36,551 nucleotides of DNA from Pseudobdellovibrionaceae bacterium (GTDB taxonomy: Bacteria; Bdellovibrionota_B; Oligoflexia; Oligoflexales; Bog-1112): assembly GCA_002711925.1 (NCBI GenBank), contig PASJ01000036.1, positions 1-36,551 on the forward strand, given 5' to 3'. A program made the position numbers and the translations under genes. The notes beneath the pieces were generated by a model. That model did no database searches. It was not told the DNA's origin and saw only the letters and a list, made by a program, of their open reading frames with translations. This document shows positions 8,314 to 17,061 of this stretch, one piece after another; the first letter of the stretch is position 1, and every line of letters starts with the position of its first letter.

Positions 8314-9033
8314 ATGGAATGGATAAAACAACTCCAATTAATTAGTAAAATTTTTTTTAGAATAAATCAATATATATCAAAAGCTACCAAATTTTCAAAT
8401 ACAGGTAACAAATTAAATAAGACAGAACGAAACCAACACATGCAAAAATGCTCATCCGATTTACTTGGTATGTTGAACGTACAAACAAACTGTATTAAAG
8501 AGCCACAAATATCCCAACCGTCAATTTTTGTCGGAAACCATATAAGTTATTTAGATATCTTAGTGCTTGTGAAGTCGTATCCATTAATATTTGTTGCAAA
8601 AGAAGAAGTTGGTAATTGGCCGTTTATAGGAAAAGCAACAAAATTAACAAACACAATACTACTAAAAAGGGAAGACAAAAAGTCAAGAAACCTTGTCCGA
8701 AGAAAGATAGCAAATAAAATTTTAGAACAAGAAGATAGTCTAGCTATATTCCCATCAGGGACAACATCTATAGAAAAAAAAAATAATTGGCGAAAAGGCG
8801 CATTTGAAATAGCGCAAGAAAACAATATTCCGATAGTTCCATTTCGCATCAGCTATTCCCCGTTAAGGCAGGCTGCATTTATTGATAATGATTATTTTCT
8901 ACCTCACCTACTGTCATTAACACAAAATGATACAATTCAAGCGTACATAGAATTTGAAAAACCAAGAAAAATCAATAATATTAAAAACCAAATTGAAGAA
9001 CTTGAAAATTGGAGTCAAGATTATTTTATTTAA
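8314..9033 (+). CDS. PlsC-family 1-acyl-glycerol-phosphate/lyso-ornithine-lipid acyltransferase
   Basis: A 239-residue acyltransferase that would move an acyl chain from acyl-ACP or acyl-CoA to a hydroxyl on a lysolipid. The HX4D catalytic motif is NHISYLD (H76, D81), block III is FPSGTTS at 146-152 (usual FPEGTRS) and block IV is IVPFRI at 174-179. The block III change from Glu to Ser is notable because that Glu helps bind glycerol phosphate, hinting at another acceptor. I chose ATG 8314, preceded by AGAAGG at 8301-8306; ATG 8278 has no site. It faces an OlsB-type gene, so it may be the O-acyltransferase OlsA of an aminolipid pathway rather than the housekeeping PlsC. Family is firm; substrate is inferred. 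Confidence 0.82.
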   Translation: MEWIKQLQLISKIFFRINQYISKATKFSNTGNKLNKTERNQHMQKCSSDLLGMLNVQTNCIKEPQISQPSIFVGNHISYLDILVLVKSYPLIFVAKEEVGNWPFIGKATKLTNTILLKREDKKSRNLVRRKIANKILEQEDSLAIFPSGTTSIEKKNNWRKGAFEIAQENNIPIVPFRISYSPLRQAAFIDNDYFLPHLLSLTQNDTIQAYIEFEKPRKINNIKNQIEELENWSQDYFI

Positions 9034-9055
9034 AAACAGCACCTATGAAGATTTA

Positions 9056-9091
9056 AAATAATTTCTATATTATCTAGTTTAGAAATTATTT
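9056..9091. terminator. Bidirectional terminator-like hairpin between convergent genes
   Basis: A perfect 12-bp inverted repeat (AAATAATTTCTA at 9056-9067, TAGAAATTATTT at 9080-9091) with a 12-base loop sits between the convergent acyltransferase and hydrolase genes. Being AT-rich, its stem is weak, but the A- and T-rich flanks on each strand suit intrinsic termination in both directions. Confidence 0.55.
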
Positions 9092-9101
9092 ATTGTAGCT
9101 T

Positions 9102-9890
9102 TCATAAAACTAAGTTTTTTTCAGAAAAATTTAGTATTTCATTTAATAGCCAATCAGGATCGTCAAGGGCTATATCGTGGCCAGCCCATTTATGGATTGA
9201 TTTTTCAGCGTTTAAATAGTTTGCTATGTTCTCACTTGCCTGAAAAGAAACTAAACGATCCTTCGAAGAATAAATAACAAGAGTTGGTATCGAAAAACTA
9301 ATTTTTTTTATGGAAAAAGTTGAGGCTAAAAAAAGTTGACTTAAAAATGTTTTAATAGTTACTGGAGAATTTTTTTGAATTTTGATCCAACGATTAACCT
9401 CTTCTTCGTCGACTTTCTTATTTGAAACACATTGCAAAATTCTTCTTTCCCTCATCTCCATATTCAATTTTAAGACAGCTGGCAGCAAATATCTAACACA
9501 GGATAAATTCATCCTTTGATTCATTGTAGACAAATCAGAAGCACTACTATTGATGAGAATAATAGCATCAAAATCATTACTGTATTTTGCTAGCCACTGA
9601 CATGCTACCATTCCACCAAAAGACATACCAACAAGGACTCTGTACTGAAAATTTCTATTGTTCAAATTTTTATCTAAGATTTGTAAACGAACCGTATCAA
9701 TCAGTGTAGAAAAATTATAGACAGGTGGAATACTGTGTAACTTACCTGTTCCTGGTAAATCACAAAAAAACAAATTCTCAGGAGAATATCTTTTTTCAAA
9801 CTTTTTGCGAAAAGAACCCCAATGTTCAGACTCTCTGGTTAGTCCACGTAAAAAAGTAAAACTAGTTTTGAATTTTTCAATATTTAGCAA
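9102..9890 (-). CDS. Alpha/beta hydrolase coupled to the OlsB-type gene
   Basis: A 262-residue alpha/beta-hydrolase-fold protein without signal peptide. The nucleophile elbow is GMSFGG (S90), the acid is probably D211 in SSKDRLVSF and the base H238 in WAGHDIALDDP, giving a complete Ser-Asp-His triad. The usual oxyanion HG after the first strand reads RG (LRGLTRESEHWG). It resembles carboxylesterase/BioH-type enzymes acting on acyl esters or thioesters. The apparent start is TTG 9890, two bases after the stop of the upstream acyltransferase gene; GAGG within the end of that gene could serve as ribosome site, so translation is probably coupled. The context suggests a role in aminolipid synthesis or turnover, for example releasing or remodelling acyl groups, which is inference. 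Confidence 0.78.
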   Translation of the reverse strand: MLNIEKFKTSFTFLRGLTRESEHWGSFRKKFEKRYSPENLFFCDLPGTGKLHSIPPVYNFSTLIDTVRLQILDKNLNNRNFQYRVLVGMSFGGMVACQWLAKYSNDFDAIILINSSASDLSTMNQRMNLSCVRYLLPAVLKLNMEMRERRILQCVSNKKVDEEEVNRWIKIQKNSPVTIKTFLSQLFLASTFSIKKISFSIPTLVIYSSKDRLVSFQASENIANYLNAEKSIHKWAGHDIALDDPDWLLNEILNFSEKNLVL

Positions 9891-9892
9891 TT

Positions 9893-10756
9893 TTATGAAA
9901 ACCTCTTAACGACAGTATCAGATAAAGATGATATATTTAAAATCGTGAAAAAATCATAACATTTGAAGTGCTGATCATATGCTGGTATATCAATCATTTT
10001 TGCTCCAAGGCTTAAATAGCTTTTGAACAAAGGCGGCAAATCAGGCTTATTATCAGACAAATTTGAAAGTTGAGATAAGTGCATCAATAAATCTTGGTTG
10101 CAATTAAACTTACCTTTTGATTTAATTCCCCATTGATTATCACTGCAATAATCTTTGTCTTGCAAGAACCGTATAACATTTAAAGTTTGGATTACATTTA
10201 CTTTAGAAAGGCTTGAACAACCAAAAAGTATATCTACATTTAATTGATTAAGATAACTATATATTCCTTTCCACAATAAAAGGATGACTGATCCTTTTCT
10301 GTATTTCGAAGCAACGCATGCTCGACTTAATTCTACTTTAGTATCACTATTCTTATTAATAAAATCATCAATGATAAACTCTGAAGATGTATAAAAATCC
10401 TTTACTTTATGGCTTCGAATAAGCCTATAAGAACCAACAATTTCATTATTTCTTTTATCAATAATGATAAGAAAATCTGCTTTCTTATCATATAAATCCC
10501 AATCAGAATCAGAGTGGGAATATTTTTCCTGGCCGATAAATTCGCTAGAAAATACTTTTAAACGCAAATTATGAGCTTTAATTCTTTCACTTTTAGAAAC
10601 AGCAATTTTTACTAAATATCGTGATGTCTCTTCATGAATTTCCACTAGTGGTTTATAGCTATAGTCGATTGACCTTTTTACGAAAGGAATAATTTTTTTA
10701 TACAATTTACCTTTATCCCAATTACCAAAATGGCCAGGATATGAATTTGTACTCAT
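9893..10756 (-). CDS. olsB: OlsB-like amino acid N-acyltransferase (GNAT fold)
   Basis: A 287-residue protein of the ornithine-acyl-ACP N-acyltransferase family. Recognisable blocks are LRLKVFSSEFIGQEKYSHSD, DFLIIIDKRNNEIVGSYRLI, VELSRACVASKYRKGSVILL followed by WKGIYSYL, then ILFGCSSLSK, and near the end DLPPLFKSYLSLGAKM with IPAYDQHFKCYDFFTIL. OlsB adds a 3-hydroxyacyl chain from ACP to the amino group of ornithine, the first step of ornithine-lipid synthesis; related enzymes use glycine or other amino acids, so the substrate is open. The start ATG 10756 has AGGA seven bases upstream. The alpha/beta hydrolase follows after two bases, and a PlsC-type candidate for the second acylation lies convergently beyond. 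About 60 N-terminal residues lie before the GNAT core. Confidence 0.8.
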   Translation of the reverse strand: MSTNSYPGHFGNWDKGKLYKKIIPFVKRSIDYSYKPLVEIHEETSRYLVKIAVSKSERIKAHNLRLKVFSSEFIGQEKYSHSDSDWDLYDKKADFLIIIDKRNNEIVGSYRLIRSHKVKDFYTSSEFIIDDFINKNSDTKVELSRACVASKYRKGSVILLLWKGIYSYLNQLNVDILFGCSSLSKVNVIQTLNVIRFLQDKDYCSDNQWGIKSKGKFNCNQDLLMHLSQLSNLSDNKPDLPPLFKSYLSLGAKMIDIPAYDQHFKCYDFFTILNISSLSDTVVKRFS

Positions 10757-10907
10757 AAATGTTCCTATGCTAAAAAATTAATCTTTTCTCTTATAATACA
10801 TAAATTATATTAAGATTTATTAAAGTTTAAATTAAATTATTTCATTTTTACCAAAACAAAAAAAAAAATTATACAGCTATTCCATTGCATTAATAAATAC
10901 CATCGCC

Positions 10908-10936
10908 TTGCGTACATTTATCACATTATGTTATAT
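10908..10936 (+). promoter_or_regulatory. Candidate sigma70-type promoter for the M14-like gene
   Basis: TTGCGT at 10908-10913 and TTATAT at 10931-10936 are separated by 17 bases, pointing toward the gene at 11000. Transcription would start near 10943. The match is good in spacing but imperfect in both boxes, in an AT-rich region. Confidence 0.35.
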
Positions 10937-10999
10937 TAAATATAAATCATTACGTTAATTTTTTCTATAAACATTTGATTTATGGGCTAGGTTTAGGCT

Positions 11000-12043
11000 T
11001 TGGTAAATTTAATTTGTGGACAAAATGAAGTAGAAATTATTAATTCTTTAGCCGAAAGGCTAAAAAATTATGCTACCGTAAAGCAAGAAACTGAAATCAC
11101 TCTAAAAAAACAAAAACTACCTGTATACTCCTTCTCATTTGGTGAGTCCAAAGAAGATCAACCCTGTCTTATATTTGTTGGCGGAGTCCATGGGTTAGAA
11201 CTTATTGGTTCTCAACTTGTTGTTTCTTATTTGACCTCTCTTTCAAATATGCTCGAGTGGGATCAAGTCTTTCGTATGCAGCTCATGAAAATGAAGCTTA
11301 TTTTTTACCCTTGTGCAAATCCTGGTGGACTTGTCAATAATACACGCAGTAATCCTAGTGGAATAGATATAATGCGTAATGCTCCCTTAGATGGTAAAAA
11401 CATACCTTTTTATCACTTACACAGCGGGCAAAGATATTCAAAGTATTTACCGTGGTATCGAGGTAAAAAAAAGAAAGAAATGGAACCAGAGTCACAAGCT
11501 CTTTGTAGATTCATCAGACGAGAAGCATTTACTTCACCTGTTTCTCTTATTGTAGATATTCACTCAGGATTTGGAGTTAGAGATAGAATTTGGTTCCCCT
11601 ACGCATATAGTAAAAAAGTTTATCCTCGCCTTGCAGAAATGGTTAAATTTACAGAACTACTTCAAAAATCTTTTCCTCAAAACATCTATAAGATTGAACC
11701 TCAGTGTTTAAATTATAGAACACACGGTGATCTATGGGATTTTCTTTTTCTCGAACATGTTGATAAATTCGATAAAGGTAATATTTTCTTGCCACTTTGT
11801 CTTGAACTTGGCTCTTGGAGTTGGATTAGAAAGAATCCTTTACAAATATTTTCAAATAAAGGACCTTTTCATCCAGTGGTACCTCATAGGCACAAAAGAA
11901 TTTTAAGAAGACATCTATACTTCTTTGATTTTCTTATGCGACTTGTTATCAGTCATAAAAATTGGCTTTCTATATCAGATTCAGATAGAAAAGAACTTGA
12001 ATCAAAAGGACAAGTTAGATGGTATCAAAGATATAATAAGTAG
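11000..12043 (+). CDS. M14-family zinc carboxypeptidase-like protein
   Basis: A 347-residue protein of the M14 metallopeptidase superfamily, closest in look to the bacterial carboxypeptidase/DUF2817-type branch. The zinc ligands appear as HxxE in GGVHGLELIG (H64, E67) and H188 in IVDIHSGFG; the catalytic Glu fits E269 in LCLELGSWSW. Conserved CANPGGLVNNTR and SGIDIMRN also fit the family. There is no signal peptide, so it probably acts in the cytoplasm, perhaps trimming peptides or deacylating N-acyl amino acids. The start is TTG 11000 after TTTAGG; there is no in-frame ATG nearby, so the start is less certain. It is divergent from the olsB-like gene with 243 bp between. Substrate unknown. 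Confidence 0.72.
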   Translation: MVNLICGQNEVEIINSLAERLKNYATVKQETEITLKKQKLPVYSFSFGESKEDQPCLIFVGGVHGLELIGSQLVVSYLTSLSNMLEWDQVFRMQLMKMKLIFYPCANPGGLVNNTRSNPSGIDIMRNAPLDGKNIPFYHLHSGQRYSKYLPWYRGKKKKEMEPESQALCRFIRREAFTSPVSLIVDIHSGFGVRDRIWFPYAYSKKVYPRLAEMVKFTELLQKSFPQNIYKIEPQCLNYRTHGDLWDFLFLEHVDKFDKGNIFLPLCLELGSWSWIRKNPLQIFSNKGPFHPVVPHRHKRILRRHLYFFDFLMRLVISHKNWLSISDSDRKELESKGQVRWYQRYNK

Positions 12044-12074
12044 ATCAGAGTATTCTCGCTGTAACTAATGTCTT

Positions 12075-13871
12075 TTACGTAAATCTATTTTTTAAAATAG
12101 GTAATTGAATTTCAAAAACTGTACCTTCGTCTAATTTACTACTTACAGTTATTTTACCACTATGAATTAAAACAATATGTTTCACTATGGCAAGACCGAG
12201 CCCTGTACCATCTTCCTTATTCTTGAAAGAATTATCAACTCTGTAAAATCGCTCAAAAAGCCTATCGAGATGTTTCGGTTCAATTCCAGGACCATTATCA
12301 GAAACGGAAATTATAATTTTTCCTTTTTCGACGTGTTCTCTAGATGAAATTTTAATTATTTCACCACCATATTTGATAGCGTTTGTTATTAAATTTACTA
12401 AGGCTTGCTCAAATAAATAAAAATCGACATCCACTGATATATTTTCTGGAACATCAGTTAAAATTTTACATTTCTTTTTGTCTTTTTGCGATTTACAAAG
12501 AAGCAAACTGTTATCAACAATTTTTTTTAGACAATAAATTTTTTTCGTTATTTTTTGTTCTTTATTCTCTCTATCTAGTCGTGATAAGCTTAAAATATCA
12601 TCTATGATCAAACATAATCTATCACTATGCTTAACTATAATTTTTATAAATTTATTTTTTTGTTTATCATCAAAATAGTCACCATTCAACAAAGTTTCAG
12701 AAAATCCTTTAATCGAAGTTAAAGGTGTTCTAAGTTCATGTGAGAAATTAGCAAGAAATTCTGAGCGATGTCTTTCTAGTTTTTTTACTTTAGTTTGATC
12801 TAGAAGCAGCACAACAACGCCGAAAGAAAGACTATTTTTTCCATTTAAAGGACTACACTTTAAGTGAATAAATTTTTTATTGCCCTCAAAATTTACTTCA
12901 AAATCTCCTTCAGAAGATTTATTTTCTTCTAAAGATTTTTTTATTACCAACATCATCTTTGATGACAGCCAAGACACTTCTGATAATTTCTTACCGACGG
13001 GACTCATATCATTAAGCTTGAGTATATTTATAGCTTGATTATTTATCTGAATAACCTTTAAAGATTTATCAACAGCAAGAACTCCCTCGGTCATAGAAGA
13101 AAAAACAGCTTCTTGCTCGACCTTTTGAGAAAGTATCATAGAGAGTCTTTCTTGAAGCTGAGATGATATTTTTTTTAGAAGGTGACCTAAACTCACAATT
13201 TCGTACGATGCATTTTTACCAAGAGAAAGATCAAAATCAAATATGCCATTTGCAAAGTTAATAGCATAATGTTTAAGTTGATCTACCGAGTTTTTCACAG
13301 AGCGTGCAACAATAAGACTTATATATGCTTGAGTTAAAACAATAAAAACAAAGATTACGACAAGCATTAAAAATATGTCCGACATATCATCATTTATAGA
13401 TTTTACAGCACTAGAAATTCTTAAATATCCTAGTTCTTTTCCATTTTTTTTCAATTTTTTAGCAAAATATGCAAATTCTTTACCATTCAAACCTCTTGAA
13501 CGAAGAGAAAAACTCGAACCATTATTCTTTGCTTTTTGGATTTCAACACGAAACAAATAATTATCTATATTACTTTTATTATTATAATTATCGCAAACAA
13601 CAAAACCATCTTTGTTAATCAAAGTCACCCTATGTCCTGACCCCGTTCCGAATATGAAGCAGATATTCTCCATATTTTTTTCACCGCTATCGATTAGGTC
13701 TATTAAATAATTCTCGACTAATAATGTTGTATTTCTCATTTCAGTAGAAATTCTATCAAGATTATGTTCACGTAAAATCGAGTATGACAAAAAGATAATA
13801 AGAAAAAATGATAAAATCGAAAAGATTATAAAAGATGGGAATATTTGCCAAAATAACTTTTTATACTTCAT
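12075..13871 (-). CDS. PhoR-type sensor histidine kinase
   Basis: A 598-residue membrane kinase. TM1 spans about residues 9-31 and TM2 about 166-189, enclosing a periplasmic PAS-like sensor (VTLINKDGFVVCDN). A HAMP-like linker follows, then a cytoplasmic PAS domain (FSSMTEGVLAVDKSLKVIQI), HisKA with the phosphorylated His378 in SHELRTPLTSIKG, and HATPase_c with N box NLITNAIKYGG, G1 VSDNGPGIE, F box LFERFYRVD and G2 GTGLGLAIVKHI. All kinase motifs are intact. This domain order is that of PhoR/PnpS-type kinases, so the PhoB-type regulator at 7544-8248 is the likely partner despite 3.8 kb and opposite strands. The ATG at 13871 has only a weak A-rich leader with AAAGAA. The input signal is unknown; phosphate is only one option. 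Confidence 0.9.
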   Translation of the reverse strand: MKYKKLFWQIFPSFIIFSILSFFLIIFLSYSILREHNLDRISTEMRNTTLLVENYLIDLIDSGEKNMENICFIFGTGSGHRVTLINKDGFVVCDNYNNKSNIDNYLFRVEIQKAKNNGSSFSLRSRGLNGKEFAYFAKKLKKNGKELGYLRISSAVKSINDDMSDIFLMLVVIFVFIVLTQAYISLIVARSVKNSVDQLKHYAINFANGIFDFDLSLGKNASYEIVSLGHLLKKISSQLQERLSMILSQKVEQEAVFSSMTEGVLAVDKSLKVIQINNQAINILKLNDMSPVGKKLSEVSWLSSKMMLVIKKSLEENKSSEGDFEVNFEGNKKFIHLKCSPLNGKNSLSFGVVVLLLDQTKVKKLERHRSEFLANFSHELRTPLTSIKGFSETLLNGDYFDDKQKNKFIKIIVKHSDRLCLIIDDILSLSRLDRENKEQKITKKIYCLKKIVDNSLLLCKSQKDKKKCKILTDVPENISVDVDFYLFEQALVNLITNAIKYGGEIIKISSREHVEKGKIIISVSDNGPGIEPKHLDRLFERFYRVDNSFKNKEDGTGLGLAIVKHIVLIHSGKITVSSKLDEGTVFEIQLPILKNRFT

Positions 13872-13946
13872 TTTTTTTCTTTAAGAGTAGTAGTAAACCT
13901 ATAAAAACCATAATTAAACAACATCATTTAGAAAAAATAAAAAATT

Positions 13947-15419
13947 TCAATGTCTTATAATCTTAACAGGTAAGCCATTCTTCAATCTTGTAGTACAAAC
14001 AATTTCAATCTCCGGATCATTTTTATCAACTAGTTCTAATGTAAAATCACTTTGCCTTAAAAAAGTTGTAAGAAAAATTTTCACTTCTGCTTCAGAAATA
14101 AACCTTCCAATACAACTCCTAGGTCCAACACCGAAAGGAATATATGATCTAATATGACGCTTTCCATATTTACTATCTTCACTCTTGTTTTCTGCTAGAA
14201 ATCTTTCAGGCAAAAAATCATACGGCTTAACCCACTGTTTTTTATTACGATGGGTATGATATTGGGATAAAAGAACCAAACTTCCTTTTGCCACATGATA
14301 TCCACCTATTTTTATATTACGAACGGCATCTCGACCGTAAACAGATATAGATGAATCAAGACGTAAGACTTCCTTTGTAAATGCATCAAGATAAGGAGTT
14401 CTATTATTTTTCATATCATTTGACTGCCACTCTTCAGGCAAATTATTTATTTCTTCTTGTACTCGTTTGAAAACATCTGGACGACTCAGCAACCGATAGA
14501 AACACATTGTTAGCCAATGAGCTGTAGTTTCATGACCACCGAAAAATATATTAATTATTTGATCAACCTTTATTTTTTCATCATATTCACTATCTCTTAG
14601 AGCTTGTAAAAAAGTCTTTTCATTCCTTTCCTTTTCTACACCATTATATAAAATTTTTTTTGCTAATACTTTCATTTCGCCTATTGCCTCTTGGTAAATA
14701 TAATTCAACTCAATTGGGAAAAAGTCAGGTAAAACAAAAGGCCAATTAATTTGTTTATAAAATGTATACTCAACAATACGATTGATACAGTCATTCATTT
14801 TTTTTGAAAGATCGTAAGATATTTCATACTCTAAAAAAGAACGTGAAATTGCCCCCATCGCAAAAATTCTAATTTGATTCTCTAAATTAATAACCTGATC
14901 ATCCCTATCTTTCAAGGAGTCAATGAAATCCTCACTCCATTTACGATTGAGACTAAAATGATTAGCAATATGTCTTGATGAAAAAAAAGGTGAAAAGAGT
15001 TTATGTAAATTTTTATATATTTGATTGTCCATTTCTAAAGCAGCAAAGCCTTCTCCTAATAGGTATTTTTTTATATAGTTAATCGTGTAACCTTTAACTA
15101 AGTTACCGTTTGATTCATGTTTTACAATTTCTGTTATATGCTGAGGATCAGAAAAAATAATGATATTTTTAAAACCTGGTATACGAATTTGAATTGGAGC
15201 TGAACTTGATCCAAATTCTTGTTCTGCTTCTTTTAAAGCTTCATATACATTTTTTGTTAACAAAGGAACATATGTAAATAGTGTTCTTTTCAATGAAGTT
15301 TGTTGTATAGGTTCTTCTAGTTTTTCTCCAAACCACCCATAAAAATAACTACCTTGAACATTTGAAGACAAAACTAAAAATATTATAAAAAAAGACAGAT
15401 TCTTTCCCCAATGAACCAT
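13947..15419 (-). CDS. Cytochrome P450 with N-terminal signal/anchor sequence
   Basis: A 490-residue P450 monooxygenase. The I-helix motif is FFGGHETTAHW, the K-helix ExxR is EVLR, the PERF motif is DFLPERFL and the heme loop is PFGVGPRSCIGRF with axial Cys436. All invariant positions are present, so it should bind heme and oxygen; it would need a redox partner not encoded nearby. I chose ATG 15419 because AAGGA lies seven bases before it; ATGs at 15449 and 15458 are alternatives. From that start the protein begins MVHWGKNLSFFIIFLVLSS and continues NVQGS, a convincing signal peptide or anchor, unusual because most bacterial P450s are soluble and cytosolic. Overall it resembles the CYP4/CYP110-like class acting on fatty acids or terpenoids. 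Substrate unknown. Confidence 0.9.
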   Translation of the reverse strand: MVHWGKNLSFFIIFLVLSSNVQGSYFYGWFGEKLEEPIQQTSLKRTLFTYVPLLTKNVYEALKEAEQEFGSSSAPIQIRIPGFKNIIIFSDPQHITEIVKHESNGNLVKGYTINYIKKYLLGEGFAALEMDNQIYKNLHKLFSPFFSSRHIANHFSLNRKWSEDFIDSLKDRDDQVINLENQIRIFAMGAISRSFLEYEISYDLSKKMNDCINRIVEYTFYKQINWPFVLPDFFPIELNYIYQEAIGEMKVLAKKILYNGVEKERNEKTFLQALRDSEYDEKIKVDQIINIFFGGHETTAHWLTMCFYRLLSRPDVFKRVQEEINNLPEEWQSNDMKNNRTPYLDAFTKEVLRLDSSISVYGRDAVRNIKIGGYHVAKGSLVLLSQYHTHRNKKQWVKPYDFLPERFLAENKSEDSKYGKRHIRSYIPFGVGPRSCIGRFISEAEVKIFLTTFLRQSDFTLELVDKNDPEIEIVCTTRLKNGLPVKIIRH

Positions 15420-15541
15420 GGTTGTTATCCTTAATTTATGAAACAACATGCTTAACATCAGTTTTTTGTTTGACCAATGTATTCTTTTTGGTCAATCAAA
15501 ATATAAAATTTATTAAGTAATTTTAAGAAGATGTCTTGTCT

Positions 15542-16825
15542 TTAATGAGATAAAGAAGAAAAATGGTTCCAAAATTGTGGGTAAGTCTTTTGAACACATT
15601 CTGGATTTTTAATTTCTAAACCTGGAACTCTAGAACCAACAATAGCTAAGGACATAGCTATTCTATGATCTTCATGTGTTTCACACACAGCAGATGATAA
15701 TTTTTGTGGTCCTGTTATAAATATATTATCTTCTACTTGATTAATTTTAGCACCTAACTTCGATAATTCTTTTTTCAATACAGACACCCTATCACACTCT
15801 TTGTGCTTCATATGATTCGACCCAGATATTACTGTTGTCCCCTCAGCAAAGAGAGAAAGAGCAATAAGGCTTGGAACAACATCTGTACAATCAACCATAT
15901 TAACGTGAACTGCTTTTAAAAAATTTGAACCGGTAATAGTTACTGATCCATTATTTGAACGAGTTACTTTGACACCCATCATTTCTAATATATCTAGAAA
16001 ATAAAGATCACCTTGTAGCGAATTTGAAGAAAAACCATCAATAGTTATTTCTGCTGAAAGAATTGCTGCTATTGCAAAAAAATATGAAGCACTCGAAGCA
16101 TCAGTTTCTATAGTATAATTGTTAGCTTTATACTTGTTGGGTGAATCAATAGTATATATTGAAAAAGGACTGATAGTTTTTATTTCAACGTCAAAATGTT
16201 TCATAATATCTAGAGTTAGATTTATATATGGCTTAGAAACACAATTTTCCTGAACTTGAATTTTAACTTTTTCTTGACAGTATGGAGCTATCATCAAAAG
16301 TGAACTTAAAAATTGAGAGCTCTTTAAAGAACAAACATTCCAAAGCCCTCCCCTTAGAAATCCGTAAGACTGAATCTTAACAACGAGCTTATTCGAATTT
16401 ATTTCACTTTGAAAGTGAATGCTTTCGTCCTTTAAAGCATTAAACAAACCTTTGAGTGGTCTTTTTGCCATTCTCGGGACACCCTCTAAACGATAAGCCC
16501 CTTGACCAAGACCTAAGGCAGCTAACACAAATCTCGCGGTAGTTCCGGAGTTGCCCACCTCTAAAGATTCTTTAGCAGAAGAAACTTTTCCCCCACAACC
16601 GAAAACCTCTATTTGATTCTTATAAACTTGAATTTTAACGCCAAGTTTAATCCAGTTTTCAAGCATAAACTTAGTATCATCGCACCATAAAATGTTGTCT
16701 ATAAAACTGCGACCTTCTGCTAGCGATGCAATATGGATAACGCGATTTGTAATACTTTTTGAAGAAGGGACGGCAATTTTATATTTTTTCCCGACATCAA
16801 ATGTAGGAGTTACAAAACTTTTCAA
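15542..16825 (-). CDS. aroA: 3-phosphoshikimate 1-carboxyvinyltransferase (EPSP synthase)
   Basis: A 427-residue cytosolic enzyme of the shikimate pathway, transferring enolpyruvyl from PEP to shikimate-3-phosphate. Visible motifs are PSSKSITNRV (usual PGSKSxxNR), GNSGTTARF, RMAKRPLKGL, the S3P-binding SSQFLSSL, DASSASYFFA, the catalytic Asp in VDCTDVVPSL, KHKECDRV, EDHRIAMSLA and CVQKTYPQFW. Length matches the family. The first-strand Gly is replaced by Ser (PSSKS), and GNSGTT replaces the common GNAGT; such changes around the PEP site occur in divergent or glyphosate-tolerant forms, but no sensitivity can be inferred safely. No other aro gene is adjacent. The P450 gene lies 122 bp downstream on the same strand. 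Confidence 0.93.
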   Translation of the reverse strand: MKSFVTPTFDVGKKYKIAVPSSKSITNRVIHIASLAEGRSFIDNILWCDDTKFMLENWIKLGVKIQVYKNQIEVFGCGGKVSSAKESLEVGNSGTTARFVLAALGLGQGAYRLEGVPRMAKRPLKGLFNALKDESIHFQSEINSNKLVVKIQSYGFLRGGLWNVCSLKSSQFLSSLLMIAPYCQEKVKIQVQENCVSKPYINLTLDIMKHFDVEIKTISPFSIYTIDSPNKYKANNYTIETDASSASYFFAIAAILSAEITIDGFSSNSLQGDLYFLDILEMMGVKVTRSNNGSVTITGSNFLKAVHVNMVDCTDVVPSLIALSLFAEGTTVISGSNHMKHKECDRVSVLKKELSKLGAKINQVEDNIFITGPQKLSSAVCETHEDHRIAMSLAIVGSRVPGLEIKNPECVQKTYPQFWNHFSSLSH

Positions 16826-17061
16826 TTTTTTGACCTTTTTTTTAAAAAAATTACAAAGTATTAAACTTTTTTATATTGCTTTTTTGTAACTATTTTGAGT
16901 TGATAAGTTAAGTATCACCTCACAAAAAAGACAAATATGAACTGGAAGCAATGCAGTAAACTCACCTTATATCTCTTCTCACATCCTTATTCTGTAAACG
17001 GCCTAATCAATAGGCAAATTTTAATAATAAAAGTAGTTCATTACAACCAAAAGGAATACAT

